Assembly: GCF_014235765.1 (NCBI RefSeq)
Contig: NZ_JACMYH010000001.1
Location: 1,798,001-1,862,000 of the forward strand
Source of the DNA: Pseudomonas baltica
Lineage (GTDB): Bacteria; Pseudomonadota; Gammaproteobacteria; Pseudomonadales; Pseudomonadaceae
Direction: 5' to 3'
Length of the DNA stretch: 64,000 nt
Shown here: positions 17,166 through 25,152 of the stretch, piece by piece
How the letters are laid out: each line of letters starts with the position of its first letter
How positions within the stretch are numbered: position 1 is the first letter of the stretch
The notes under the pieces: model-generated
The model's input: only the letters and a program-made list of their open reading frames with translations
Databases searched by the model: none
Told to the model about the DNA's origin: nothing
Position numbers and translations under genes: made by a program

Positions 17166-17738
17166 TCACCGCCTCTCCCGCGCGAACCCCTGCACCACCG
17201 GATAGAACGCGCGGAAATCTTCGGTCAGTGGCGCGTACAGGGCTCGCACTTCCTCGAACCCCCTAGCCAGCCCTTCAGGCTTGGACAACCGCCGTGAGAT
17301 CCCCTGCAGCACCCGCTCGATGATCTGGAAATCCCGGTACGACCCCAACCAATCCTCGGCGATCATGTGCGGCGCCATGGCCGCCAGCCGCCCCGGCAGC
17401 TCGGCTTCGGCTGCCAGCACCCGATAGACATGGTCGGTGAACGCCGTCAGCGGCTGCCGGGAATAGTCCGCCCAGTGCAGCGCCAGGCAATGATCGAAAA
17501 ACACATCGACGATGATCCCGGCATAGCGGCGCCGTTCGGCCGGGAAGCGGCCGATGGCGCGCAGCACCAGCGGGTGACTGTCGGTGAATGCATCGATCTG
17601 CCGATGCAGGCGAATGCCGGCCTCCATGGGCGCGCTGAAGCGCCCTGCCAGCGGGCCTTTGACGAAATCGCCATAGAGGCTGCCGAGCAGTTGCTCAGGT
17701 GCAGGACCGCCGAGATGAAGGTGTGCCAGGTAGTTCAT
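17166..17738 (-). CDS. acpH: Acyl carrier protein phosphodiesterase
   Basis: Removes the 4'-phosphopantetheine arm from holo-ACP, giving apo-ACP. The 190-residue product starts MNYLAHLHLGGP, the usual AcpH start, and contains the HD-like helical region with conserved GDFVKG (residues 23-28), IRLHRQIDAFTDSHP (about 42-56) and VDVFFDHCLA (about 77-86). Cytoplasmic. It converges on olsA and diverges from the arsR gene across a 141-base regulatory gap. Confidence 0.9.
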   Translation of the reverse strand: MNYLAHLHLGGPAPEQLLGSLYGDFVKGPLAGRFSAPMEAGIRLHRQIDAFTDSHPLVLRAIGRFPAERRRYAGIIVDVFFDHCLALHWADYSRQPLTAFTDHVYRVLAAEAELPGRLAAMAPHMIAEDWLGSYRDFQIIERVLQGISRRLSKPEGLARGFEEVRALYAPLTEDFRAFYPVVQGFARERR

Positions 17739-17828
17739 ACCGCGCAGCTTAGCACCATTGCGACTGTATCGTTATAACCCGATATAGCCGAATGACCCGT
17801 CGTTAGCACACATTCATATTTGTATATC

Positions 17829-17852
17829 GCGAAATACAGATATATATTTCGC
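17829..17852. promoter_or_regulatory. Candidate operator of the arsR-MFS-xenB operon
   Basis: A perfect inverted repeat with 8-bp arms GCGAAATA and TATTTCGC separated by eight AT-rich bases, 28 bases upstream of the arsR ATG. Around it, two copies of CCCGATATA (17778-17786 and 17858-17866) form direct repeats. AT-rich palindromes close to the start are typical ArsR-family operators; self-regulation is inferred. Confidence 0.65.
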
Positions 17853-17879
17853 CTCGTCCCGATATAAGCCGAGTACGTC

Positions 17880-18182
17880 ATGTCCCTCGATCTCGACGAA
17901 ATAATAAAAGCCCTCTCCCACCCCGTGCGCAGGGAAATCCTGGCGTGGCTCAAGGATCCCCAGGGGCAGTTTCCCGATCAGCACCACAGCACCGAAAACG
18001 GTGTATGTGCCGGGCAGATCGACCAACGCTGCGGCCTCTCGCAGTCAACCGTCTCGGCGCATCTGGCCACCCTGCAACGGGCAGGCCTGATCAGCAGCAA
18101 GAAGGTTGGCCAGTGGCACTTCTTCAAACGCAACGAGGACGTCATCCAGGCGTTTCTCGCGCAAATGAGCGCACAGCTCTGA
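17880..18182 (+). CDS. ArsR-family transcriptional regulator
   Basis: A 100-residue winged-helix repressor starting MSLDLDEIIKALSHPVRREIL, with the recognition helix in CGLSQSTVSAHLATLQRAGL (51-70). The metal-binding motif ELCVCD of arsenic or zinc ArsR sensors is absent. Two cysteines occur at 43 and 51, the second at the start of the DNA-binding helix region, so a thiol-based signal such as an electrophile or oxidant is conceivable. The gene heads a tight operon with an MFS transporter (13-base gap) and xenB (15-base gap). Confidence 0.9.
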   Translation: MSLDLDEIIKALSHPVRREILAWLKDPQGQFPDQHHSTENGVCAGQIDQRCGLSQSTVSAHLATLQRAGLISSKKVGQWHFFKRNEDVIQAFLAQMSAQL

Positions 18183-18195
18183 CAAGGATTTTTTC

Positions 18196-19362
18196 ATGCC
18201 TTTATCCCTGCTGATCCTGGCGCTGAGCTCCTTCGCCATCGGCACCACCGAGTTCGTCATCATGGGCCTGCTGCCCGATGTGGCGGGCGACCTCGGCGTC
18301 AGCATTCCCAGCGCCGGCTGGCTGGTCACCGGCTACGCCTTGGGCGTGGCCATCGGCGCGCCGTTCATGGCCCTGGCCACCGCGCGCCTGCCGCGAAAAG
18401 CGGCGCTGGTGGTGCTGATGGGCATCTTCATCGTCGGCAACCTGCTCTGCGCCATCGCCAGCGACTACAACGTGCTGATGTTCGCTCGGGTGGTCACCGC
18501 GCTGTCCCACGGTGCCTTTTTCGGCATCGGCTCGGTGGTGGCTGCAGGGCTGGTGGCACCCAACAAGCGTGCCTCGGCGGTGGCCTTGATGTTCACCGGC
18601 CTGACCCTGGCCAACGTGCTGGGCGTGCCATTGGGTACTGCGCTGGGCCAGGCGGCGGGCTGGCGCTCGACGTTCTGGGTGGTCACCCTGATCGGCGTGA
18701 TCGCGCTGATCGGTCTGCTGCGCTTTCTGCCAGGCAATCGCGAAGAAGCCAAGCTGGACATGGTCGCCGAACTGTCGGCCCTCAAGGGCGCCGGCATCTG
18801 GCTGTCGCTGAGCATGACAGCGCTGTTCGCCGCGTCCATGTTCACCTTGTTCACCTACATCGCGCCGCTGCTGGGTGATGTCACCGGCATATCACCGCGC
18901 GGGGTCACCTACACGCTGCTGCTGATCGGCCTGGGCCTGACCGTGGGCAACATCATCGGCGGCAAGCTGGCCGATCGACGCCTGGGTGCCACCCTGATCG
19001 GGGTCTTCGCGGCCATGGCCGTGGTGTCCACCGCGCTGAGCTGGACCGCAGTGGCCGTCATCCCGACCGAAATCACGTTATTCCTCTGGGCCGCCGCGGC
19101 ATTCGCCGCCGTGCCTGCGCTGCAGATCAACGTGGTGACCTTCGGCAAGTCGGCGCCCAACCTGGTGTCGACCCTGAACATCAGTGCCTTCAACGTCGGT
19201 AACGCCCTGGGCGCCTGGATCGGCGGCGCCGTCATCGCCGGTGGCCTCGGCCTGACCAGCGTGCCGCTGGCCGCCGCCGCACTGGCCGTGCTTGCCCTGA
19301 TCGTCACCCTGATCACTTTTCGCCAGACCCGGACGCCGGACCTGGCACCCGCCACTCACTGA
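18196..19362 (+). CDS. MFS transporter, DHA1/AraJ-like efflux family
   Basis: A 388-residue inner-membrane transporter with twelve hydrophobic segments. The start MPLSLLILALSSFAIGTTEFVIMGLLPDVA carries the AraJ/DHA1 signature (SFxIGTTEFVIMGLLP), so it is a drug- or sugar-type proton-coupled exporter. The motif A region is GAPFMALATARLPRKAAL (near residues 54-71). As it sits between an ArsR regulator and the reductase XenB, export of a toxic or electrophilic compound or its reduction product is plausible; the substrate is unknown. Confidence 0.88.
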   Translation: MPLSLLILALSSFAIGTTEFVIMGLLPDVAGDLGVSIPSAGWLVTGYALGVAIGAPFMALATARLPRKAALVVLMGIFIVGNLLCAIASDYNVLMFARVVTALSHGAFFGIGSVVAAGLVAPNKRASAVALMFTGLTLANVLGVPLGTALGQAAGWRSTFWVVTLIGVIALIGLLRFLPGNREEAKLDMVAELSALKGAGIWLSLSMTALFAASMFTLFTYIAPLLGDVTGISPRGVTYTLLLIGLGLTVGNIIGGKLADRRLGATLIGVFAAMAVVSTALSWTAVAVIPTEITLFLWAAAAFAAVPALQINVVTFGKSAPNLVSTLNISAFNVGNALGAWIGGAVIAGGLGLTSVPLAAAALAVLALIVTLITFRQTRTPDLAPATH

Positions 19363-19377
19363 TAGAGGCTGTTCTTC

Positions 19378-20427
19378 ATGACTACACTTTTCGACCCGAT
19401 CAAGCTCGGCGCACTGGAACTGCCGAACCGCATCATCATGGCACCGCTGACCCGTTGCCGCGCCGACGAGGGCCGCGTGCCCAACCAGATGATGGCCGAC
19501 TACTACGTACAGCGCGCCAGCGCCGGGCTGATCCTCAGCGAAGCGACCTCGGTGACGCCCATGGGCGTCGGCTACCCGGACACCCCTGGCATCTGGTCCA
19601 ACGACCAGGTTCGCGGCTGGGCCAACGTCACCCAGGCCGTGCACGCCGCCGGTGGCCGGATCATGCTGCAGCTGTGGCACGTGGGCCGGATCTCGCATTC
19701 GCAATACCTGAACGGCGAGCTGCCGGTGGCCCCCAGCGCAATCGCCGCCGACGGCCACGTCAGCCTGGTGCGTCCGATCACCGGTTTCGAAACCCCACGG
19801 GCGCTGGAAACCGCTGAAATCGCCGACATCGTCGAGGCCTATCGAGTGGGCGCAGAAAACGCCAAGGCTGCGGGCTTCGATGGCGTGGAAATCCACGGCG
19901 CCAACGGTTACCTGCTCGACCAGTTCCTGCAGAGCAGCACCAACCAGCGCACCGACGCCTATGGCGGCTCCCTGGAAAACCGTGCACGGCTGCTGCTGGA
20001 AGTGACCGATGCGGCCATCGACGTCTGGGGCGCCGACCGTGTCGGCATGCACCTTTCGCCACGTGCCGACCTGCACGACATGGGCGACGGCAACCGTGCC
20101 GAAACCTTCACCTATGTTGCCCGCGAACTGGGCAAGCGCGGCATCGCGTTCATCTGTGCCCGCGAGAAGGAAGGCGAGGACAGCCTGGCCGCGCAACTGC
20201 GTGATGCGTTTGGCGGTCCGTACATCGTCAACGAGCGGTTCGACAAGGCGTCGGCCAACGCCGCCCTGGCCAATGGCATTGCCGACGCCGTGGCCTTCGG
20301 CGTGCCGTACATCGCCAACCCCGACCTGCCGGAGCGCCTGCAGGCCGACGCGCCATTGAACGAGCCACACCCCGAAACGTTCTACGCCAAGGGCGCTGCG
20401 GGCTACCTGGACTACCCGCGCATGTAA
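19378..20427 (+). CDS. xenB: Xenobiotic reductase B (Old Yellow Enzyme family)
   Basis: An FMN-dependent NADPH reductase acting on nitrate esters, nitroaromatics and activated alkenes. The 349-residue product is a TIM-barrel OYE with MAPLTRCRAD (21-30), QLWHVGRISH (98-107), the substrate-binding His173/Asn176 pair in EIHGANGYL, and GGSLENR near 196-202. It fits the XenB/NemA/nitroester-reductase subgroup. Last gene of the arsR-MFS-xenB operon, 15 bases behind the transporter; a GC-rich hairpin follows. Confidence 0.9.
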   Translation: MTTLFDPIKLGALELPNRIIMAPLTRCRADEGRVPNQMMADYYVQRASAGLILSEATSVTPMGVGYPDTPGIWSNDQVRGWANVTQAVHAAGGRIMLQLWHVGRISHSQYLNGELPVAPSAIAADGHVSLVRPITGFETPRALETAEIADIVEAYRVGAENAKAAGFDGVEIHGANGYLLDQFLQSSTNQRTDAYGGSLENRARLLLEVTDAAIDVWGADRVGMHLSPRADLHDMGDGNRAETFTYVARELGKRGIAFICAREKEGEDSLAAQLRDAFGGPYIVNERFDKASANAALANGIADAVAFGVPYIANPDLPERLQADAPLNEPHPETFYAKGAAGYLDYPRM

Positions 20428-20433
20428 GCGGCA

Positions 20434-20462
20434 GGCCGGGCCGCCGCCAGGCGTGCCCGGCC
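20434..20462. terminator. GC-rich hairpin between convergent genes
   Basis: Arms GGCCGGGC and GCCCGGCC around a 13-base loop, placed between the ends of xenB and the convergent coiled-coil gene. There is no T-tract, so it may be a weak or Rho-assisted terminator. Confidence 0.45.
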
Positions 20463-20464
20463 GT

Positions 20465-21304
20465 TCAGCGTCGCAGCTGGCTGATCTGCTGCTGCAGGTT
20501 CTGCACCTGACTCTGCAGCGTGTTCAAGCTGCGCGTGGCCTGTCCGCGGAACGCATCGAACTCGCTGATGCTGGGGCCACTGGTGGCCGCCGGTCGATTG
20601 TCCTGCTCGCTCTTGAGCACGATGAGATCCTGCTCCAGGCGTTCGAGCTGCGCGCCCGGATTGCTCTTCTTCAACGCGGCTAGCTCGCCGTCCACGCTGT
20701 CCAGACGTGCCTGCAACTTGCCGGTGTCCGGCTGTGCCTGCTTCAACGTCGCAAGCTCGGTCGCCAGCGCCTTCAACTGCGTCTGCAATTGCTCGTTGAG
20801 CGTCTGCTGCGCAGCCACCTGAGACGCGGCCTGTTCCAGACGGGTCTGCAAGGTGCTCTGCTGGCCGGCCACGCCACTCTGTTGCTGAGTCTGTTGCGCC
20901 AGCTGGTCCTGCAACTGCTTGATTTCGGCCCGCAGCGCTTCGCTACCCGATACGGCAGTGGACTGGGTGTTGGCTACTTTGCCGCTGATGTCCTGCAGGC
21001 GCCCCGCCGCTTCTTCGCTGATGCGCGCAAAACTCTCCTGAGTCGCTACCAGTTGCTGCTCCATCAGGTTGATCTGCTGGAAACTCCACCAGCCCAGGCC
21101 GCCCAGGGCGATGAACAACGCGCCGATCAGCGCCCACAGCGCACCCGTGCTGGGCGCCTTGACGCGCACCACCGGCGTGTTGCGCGAGTACAACGCGTCG
21201 CGATCGCGCCCGCCGCCCACTGGGGCAAACTCGTGGTCGTCGCGGGTATCACCACGCAAACTGGGCAGGTTGTCGTCGAAGTCGTCGGGAGCATCTTTGC
21301 GCAT
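20465..21304 (-). CDS. Membrane-anchored coiled-coil protein of unknown function
   Basis: A 279-residue protein with an acidic N-terminal cytoplasmic segment (residues 1-50), one transmembrane helix (about 53-75) and a long Gln/Leu/Ala-rich coiled coil (about 80-279), probably in the periplasm. The heptad-like pattern and many Gln residues suggest a structural or scaffolding role; similar Pseudomonas proteins are sometimes annotated as ATPase-like only because of the coiled coil. No catalytic motif is visible. Start at 21304 gives MRKDAPDDFDDNL. It lies 90 bases downstream of the SDR-like gene on the same strand. Confidence 0.8.
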   Translation of the reverse strand: MRKDAPDDFDDNLPSLRGDTRDDHEFAPVGGGRDRDALYSRNTPVVRVKAPSTGALWALIGALFIALGGLGWWSFQQINLMEQQLVATQESFARISEEAAGRLQDISGKVANTQSTAVSGSEALRAEIKQLQDQLAQQTQQQSGVAGQQSTLQTRLEQAASQVAAQQTLNEQLQTQLKALATELATLKQAQPDTGKLQARLDSVDGELAALKKSNPGAQLERLEQDLIVLKSEQDNRPAATSGPSISEFDAFRGQATRSLNTLQSQVQNLQQQISQLRR

Positions 21305-21394
21305 GTAAGAAACCTTTGTGTCACGGGGTAATGGCCAGGACCGCGAGTATACCCTTGCAACGGCGGGCACTGGCCGACCACCCGGGCGATTGGC

Positions 21395-22393
21395 TCAACC
21401 GCCGGGCGTGCCCTGGGCACGCCACCAGCCACAGAATTCATCCAGCGATGCCCACACGGACGTGCGTGGCTCGTAGCCCAGGTAATGCCGGGCGCGATTG
21501 ATATCCAGGGTGAAATGCTCGTGCAAGGCCTGGACTTCAAAACGCGACAAGCGCGGTCGGGGTTGGCCGGGCCAGAGCAGGCACGCCGACTCGCACACCG
21601 CAGCACTGACGTGGGCCAGGCCGAAGTCGCGGTAGCGACGTACCTGGGGCAACTCCAGCTGACGCATCACGTAGTTGATCACGTCCCACAGCGGAATCGG
21701 CGCGCCATTGCTGATGTTGTAGACCTGGTTGAGCGCGGTATCGCCCGCCGTCAGAGCGCCCAGCAGTGCCTGGTTGAGGTTCTGCACGCTGGTGAAGTCG
21801 ACCTTGTTCAAGCCGTCGCCGATGATCCGCAGGCGATTCTTGCGCTGCATCTCGATCAACCGCGCGAACTGCTGCCCGTCGCCGGCGCCGGTCACCCTGT
21901 GCGCTCGCAGCACGATGGTTTCCAGGCCGAACTCGGCAGCGCCGAGCACCTTGCGCTCGGCCAGCCATTTGCTGCGCGCGGCATGCCCGCGCAGACGTCC
22001 CGGTACCTGCTCTTCCTTGACTGCCAGGTGGCTGCGACCGTCGAAACAGACCGCTGCCGAAGACAGGTACAGCAGCCGCTGCACGTGCTCCTTGAGACAG
22101 GCCTCGACGACGTTCTCGGTAACCTCGACATTGGCCTGCTGGAACAGCTGAGCGCGGCCCCAGGTACCTGCGGCACCGGCGCAATGGACCACGGCGTCGA
22201 CGCCGATGCACAGGCGCTTGGCCAGGTCGGGGTCGAGCAGGTCGCCCTGCATGAACTGTGCGCCGCGTCGTACCAGATGCTCCACCCCTTCGGCCCGGCG
22301 ACCGTTGATGCGCACTTCAAGCCCCTGCTCCAACGCCAGGCGCGTGAAGCGCCCGCCGATAAAGCCGCTTGCGCCGGTAACCAGAATCTTCAT
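21395..22393 (-). CDS. NAD-dependent epimerase/dehydratase-like protein lacking the catalytic Tyr
   Basis: A 332-residue extended SDR-fold protein. The nucleotide-binding motif GASGFIGG is at residues 7-14 and the Ser of the active site lies in YLSSAAV (109-115). The usual YxxxK is altered: Lys142 in HAARSKW is present, but the position four residues before it is Ala138 instead of Tyr. Related to 3-beta-HSD/nucleotide-sugar epimerase types. Loss of the Tyr suggests a changed mechanism or a non-catalytic role. Upstream Met residues (22435) are less likely than ATG 22393, which directly starts MKILVTGASG. Confidence 0.85.
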   Translation of the reverse strand: MKILVTGASGFIGGRFTRLALEQGLEVRINGRRAEGVEHLVRRGAQFMQGDLLDPDLAKRLCIGVDAVVHCAGAAGTWGRAQLFQQANVEVTENVVEACLKEHVQRLLYLSSAAVCFDGRSHLAVKEEQVPGRLRGHAARSKWLAERKVLGAAEFGLETIVLRAHRVTGAGDGQQFARLIEMQRKNRLRIIGDGLNKVDFTSVQNLNQALLGALTAGDTALNQVYNISNGAPIPLWDVINYVMRQLELPQVRRYRDFGLAHVSAAVCESACLLWPGQPRPRLSRFEVQALHEHFTLDINRARHYLGYEPRTSVWASLDEFCGWWRAQGTPGG

Positions 22394-22532
22394 GAATTGC
22401 TCCGCTGTGCATCGTTCAATGTGTTGCCGCAGCACGACCTCGGGAAGGTCCTGCAGCGTTCTTCGAGGTCACTCGCTGCCCGGCACCCTGGCTGTGGACG
22501 ACCGGGCTGCTAGCGGTAGACGCACGCAGGGC

Positions 22533-23423
22533 TCACAGCGGCACCAACCAGCTTGCGGCGCCCTCGTGCAGATGCCGGGTGAGGCGCTCGAGCAATTGCC
22601 CGCCGTTGCGCCAGTGGTGCCAGAACAACGGCACGTCCACAGGATGCCCGGCAACGATCTCGATCAGGCTGCCGTCAGCCAGTGCATCCTCGACCTGCAG
22701 CTCGGGGACCATGCCCCAGCCCATCCCGGCCTTGGCCAACCGGTTGAACCCTTCCGACGACGGGCACAGGTGATGGAGAAAACCTTCCGCCAGCCCCAGC
22801 GACGCCAGAAAACGATGTTGCAGATAATCGTCGGGGCCGAACACCAGCGCAGGCGTGCGGGGCAGATGGGCCGGGTCGAAGCCTGCGGGAAAATGCCGAG
22901 CCATGAACTCAGGGCTGGCCAGCGCGCGATAGCGCATGGCCCCCAGCAACAGACTGCGCGCCCCGGCCAGGGGCCGCTCGCTGGCACACAGGCAGGCGGC
23001 CACTTCACCGGCGCGCATGCGCTTGAGCCCGACGTCCTGATCCTCCACCACGTGGTCCAGCAGCAATTGCTCGCGAATGCAGAAATCCGCGACCGCGCCG
23101 GCCCACCAAGTGCCCAGGCTGTCCGCGTTCAAGGCAATCCGCAGGCGCTCGGGCATGCCCTGCTCATCCAGCGCCGGCACCTGCCCCTGCAGGTCACGCT
23201 CGAGCAAGCGTACCTGCTGCACATGGTTGAGCAGGCGGCGGCCGATATCGGTGGGTGCCGGCGGCGTGACACGAATCAGCACGGGCTGGCCCACCCGCGC
23301 CTCGAGCAGCTTGATCCGCTGCGACACGGCCGACTGCGACAGGCCCAGCACCTGCGCGGCGCGCTCGAAGCCCGTTTGCTCCACTACAGCGGCCAGCGCG
23401 GCGAGCAGCTTGTAATCGAACAT
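22533..23423 (-). CDS. argP: LysR-family regulator ArgP (IciA)
   Basis: Regulator of the basic amino acid exporter, sensing arginine or lysine. The 296-residue product has a LysR winged helix-turn-helix (about residues 1-60, MFDYKLLAALAAVVEQTGF) and a C-terminal effector domain. It is transcribed divergently from the LysE/ArgO exporter gene with 89 bases between, the standard argP-argO arrangement. Identification rests on this pairing and sequence memory. Confidence 0.9.
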   Translation of the reverse strand: MFDYKLLAALAAVVEQTGFERAAQVLGLSQSAVSQRIKLLEARVGQPVLIRVTPPAPTDIGRRLLNHVQQVRLLERDLQGQVPALDEQGMPERLRIALNADSLGTWWAGAVADFCIREQLLLDHVVEDQDVGLKRMRAGEVAACLCASERPLAGARSLLLGAMRYRALASPEFMARHFPAGFDPAHLPRTPALVFGPDDYLQHRFLASLGLAEGFLHHLCPSSEGFNRLAKAGMGWGMVPELQVEDALADGSLIEIVAGHPVDVPLFWHHWRNGGQLLERLTRHLHEGAASWLVPL

Positions 23424-23512
23424 CAGATTTCCTAATGAGTGATCAGCACTATTGCTTTTTCTTATACCGCGCCGCCCCTCACAATGGCTAGCATCAAATG
23501 GGAGATACAGCG

Positions 23513-24112
23513 ATGTGGCAGAGTTACTTGAACGGTTTGCTGGTCGCGTTCGGCCTGATCATGGCGATCGGCACGCAGAACGCTTTCGTTCTGGCGCAGA
23601 GCCTGCGCCGTGAGCATCACCTGCCCGTGGCGCTGCTATGCGTGGTATGCGATGCGCTGCTGGTGGCTGCGGGTGTGTTCGGCCTGGCCACGGTACTGGC
23701 GCACAATCCGACCTTGCTGGCGGTGGCACGCTGGGGCGGTGCGTTGTTTCTGCTCTGGTACGGCGTCAAGGCCCTGCGCCGTGCCTGCTCGCGGCAAAGC
23801 CTGGAACAGGCCGGCACCGCCGGGTTGCGCTCGCGCAGGGCGGTGCTGCTCAGCGCGCTGGCGGTGACCCTGCTCAACCCCCACGTGTATCTGGACACGG
23901 TCCTGCTGATCGGCTCGCTCGGCGCCCAGCAAAGCGTGCCTGCCGCCTATGTCGCCGGCGCCACCAGCGCATCGCTGCTGTGGTTCTTCGGCCTGGCCCT
24001 GGCTGCGGCCTGGCTGGCGCCCTGGCTGGCGCGGCCCAACACCTGGCGCCTGCTCGATCTGATGGTGGCGGTGATGATGTTCGCCGTAGCCGCGCAACTG
24101 GTATTCGCCTGA
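23513..24112 (+). CDS. argO: Arginine/lysine exporter ArgO (LysE family)
   Basis: A 199-residue inner-membrane exporter of basic amino acids with about six hydrophobic segments. The start MWQSYLNGLLVAFGLIMAIGTQNAFVLAQ is the LysE/ArgO family signature, and NPHVYLDTVLLIG (about residues 123-135) is the conserved central motif. ATG 23513 is preferred to the ATG at 23498, because GGAGA is seven bases before it. Divergent from argP, which should control it. Confidence 0.92.
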   Translation: MWQSYLNGLLVAFGLIMAIGTQNAFVLAQSLRREHHLPVALLCVVCDALLVAAGVFGLATVLAHNPTLLAVARWGGALFLLWYGVKALRRACSRQSLEQAGTAGLRSRRAVLLSALAVTLLNPHVYLDTVLLIGSLGAQQSVPAAYVAGATSASLLWFFGLALAAAWLAPWLARPNTWRLLDLMVAVMMFAVAAQLVFA

Positions 24113-24298
24113 AACCGTCAGTCTGGCCACGCAAAGGCTCTGGAACCTCTATTCCACACAGTTGTTGCGTGGTTAAGCCACTATGCCGATGCTATGATCC
24201 GGCACTGCGTCGCAAAGAGTAAAAACTCGCCGACGTTTTCCAGGCCGCCCGTGATCGGCCTTGCGCAAACCGCAACAGACCTGATTAGGAGAATCACC

Positions 24299-24895
24299 AT
24301 GGCTTTCGAATTGCCGCCGCTGCCCTACGCCCACGATGCCCTGCAGCCGCACATCTCCAAGGAAACCCTGGAGTATCACCACGACAAGCACCACAACACC
24401 TATGTCGTGAACCTGAACAACCTGGTGCCTGGCACCGAGTTCGAAGGCAAGACCCTCGAAGAGATCGTCAAGTCGTCTTCCGGTGGCATCTTCAACAACG
24501 CCGCCCAGGTCTGGAACCACACCTTCTACTGGAACTGCCTGGCGCCAAACGCCGGCGGCCAGCCTATCGGTGCCCTGGCCGAAGCCATCAACACCGCGTT
24601 CGGCTCGTTCGACACCTTCAAGGAAGAATTCACCAAGACGTCGGTCGGCACCTTCGGTTCCGGCTGGGGCTGGCTGGTGAAGAAAGCCGACGGTTCCCTG
24701 GCCCTGGCCAGCACCATTGGCGCCGGCAACCCGCTGACCAACGGCGATACCCCGCTGCTGACCTGCGACGTCTGGGAACACGCCTATTACATCGACTACC
24801 GCAACGTCCGTCCCAAGTACGTCGAGGCGTTCTGGAACCTGGTGAACTGGGACTTCGTTGCCCAGCAGTACGAAGGCCAGGCGTTCACCGCCTGA
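24299..24895 (+). CDS. sodB: Superoxide dismutase, iron type
   Basis: Cytoplasmic enzyme converting superoxide to oxygen and hydrogen peroxide. The 198-residue product has all four metal ligands: His27, His74 (in WNHTFYWN), Asp157 and His161 (in DVWEHAYY). Residue choices such as the [10 protein letters not shown] context fit the iron form. ATG 24299 follows a GGAG-type Shine-Dalgarno sequence. Monocistronic, with a strong terminator after it; no clear Fur or RyhB-type site was seen in the leader. Confidence 0.96.
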   Translation: MAFELPPLPYAHDALQPHISKETLEYHHDKHHNTYVVNLNNLVPGTEFEGKTLEEIVKSSSGGIFNNAAQVWNHTFYWNCLAPNAGGQPIGALAEAINTAFGSFDTFKEEFTKTSVGTFGSGWGWLVKKADGSLALASTIGAGNPLTNGDTPLLTCDVWEHAYYIDYRNVRPKYVEAFWNLVNWDFVAQQYEGQAFTA

Positions 24896-24910
24896 CCTGC
24901 TGCACTGTTG

Positions 24911-24938
24911 AAAAGCCCGGCCTTCGTGCCGGGCTTTT
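24911..24938 (+). terminator. Intrinsic terminator of sodB
   Basis: An 11-bp stem AAAAGCCCGGC / GCCGGGCTTTT with a six-base loop, followed by a T-run, 15 bases after the sodB stop. Confidence 0.92.
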
Positions 24939-25152
24939 TTGTGCCTGCCTGCATACGCCGAAGGCACGCTTCGTTTACCTTGTTGCTACATGGCCGCTCA
25001 AGAATACGTCCGGGTCGGCCGACACACTGGCGCGTCCTCCGGTATTCAAGACCATCGGTACGGCTCGCGCACATTTGTGGCTTTACGGCTTACGGTAAGT
25101 TGCCAATACTCATGGCATCTTGATGCCAAGCGTTCGAAACAAGGAATTGCCA

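Noticed and set aside
21395..22393. Possible frameshift explaining the missing Tyr in the SDR-like protein
   Set aside because: The frame is continuous and sequence on both sides of the altered motif fits the family, so a substitution is the simpler reading.
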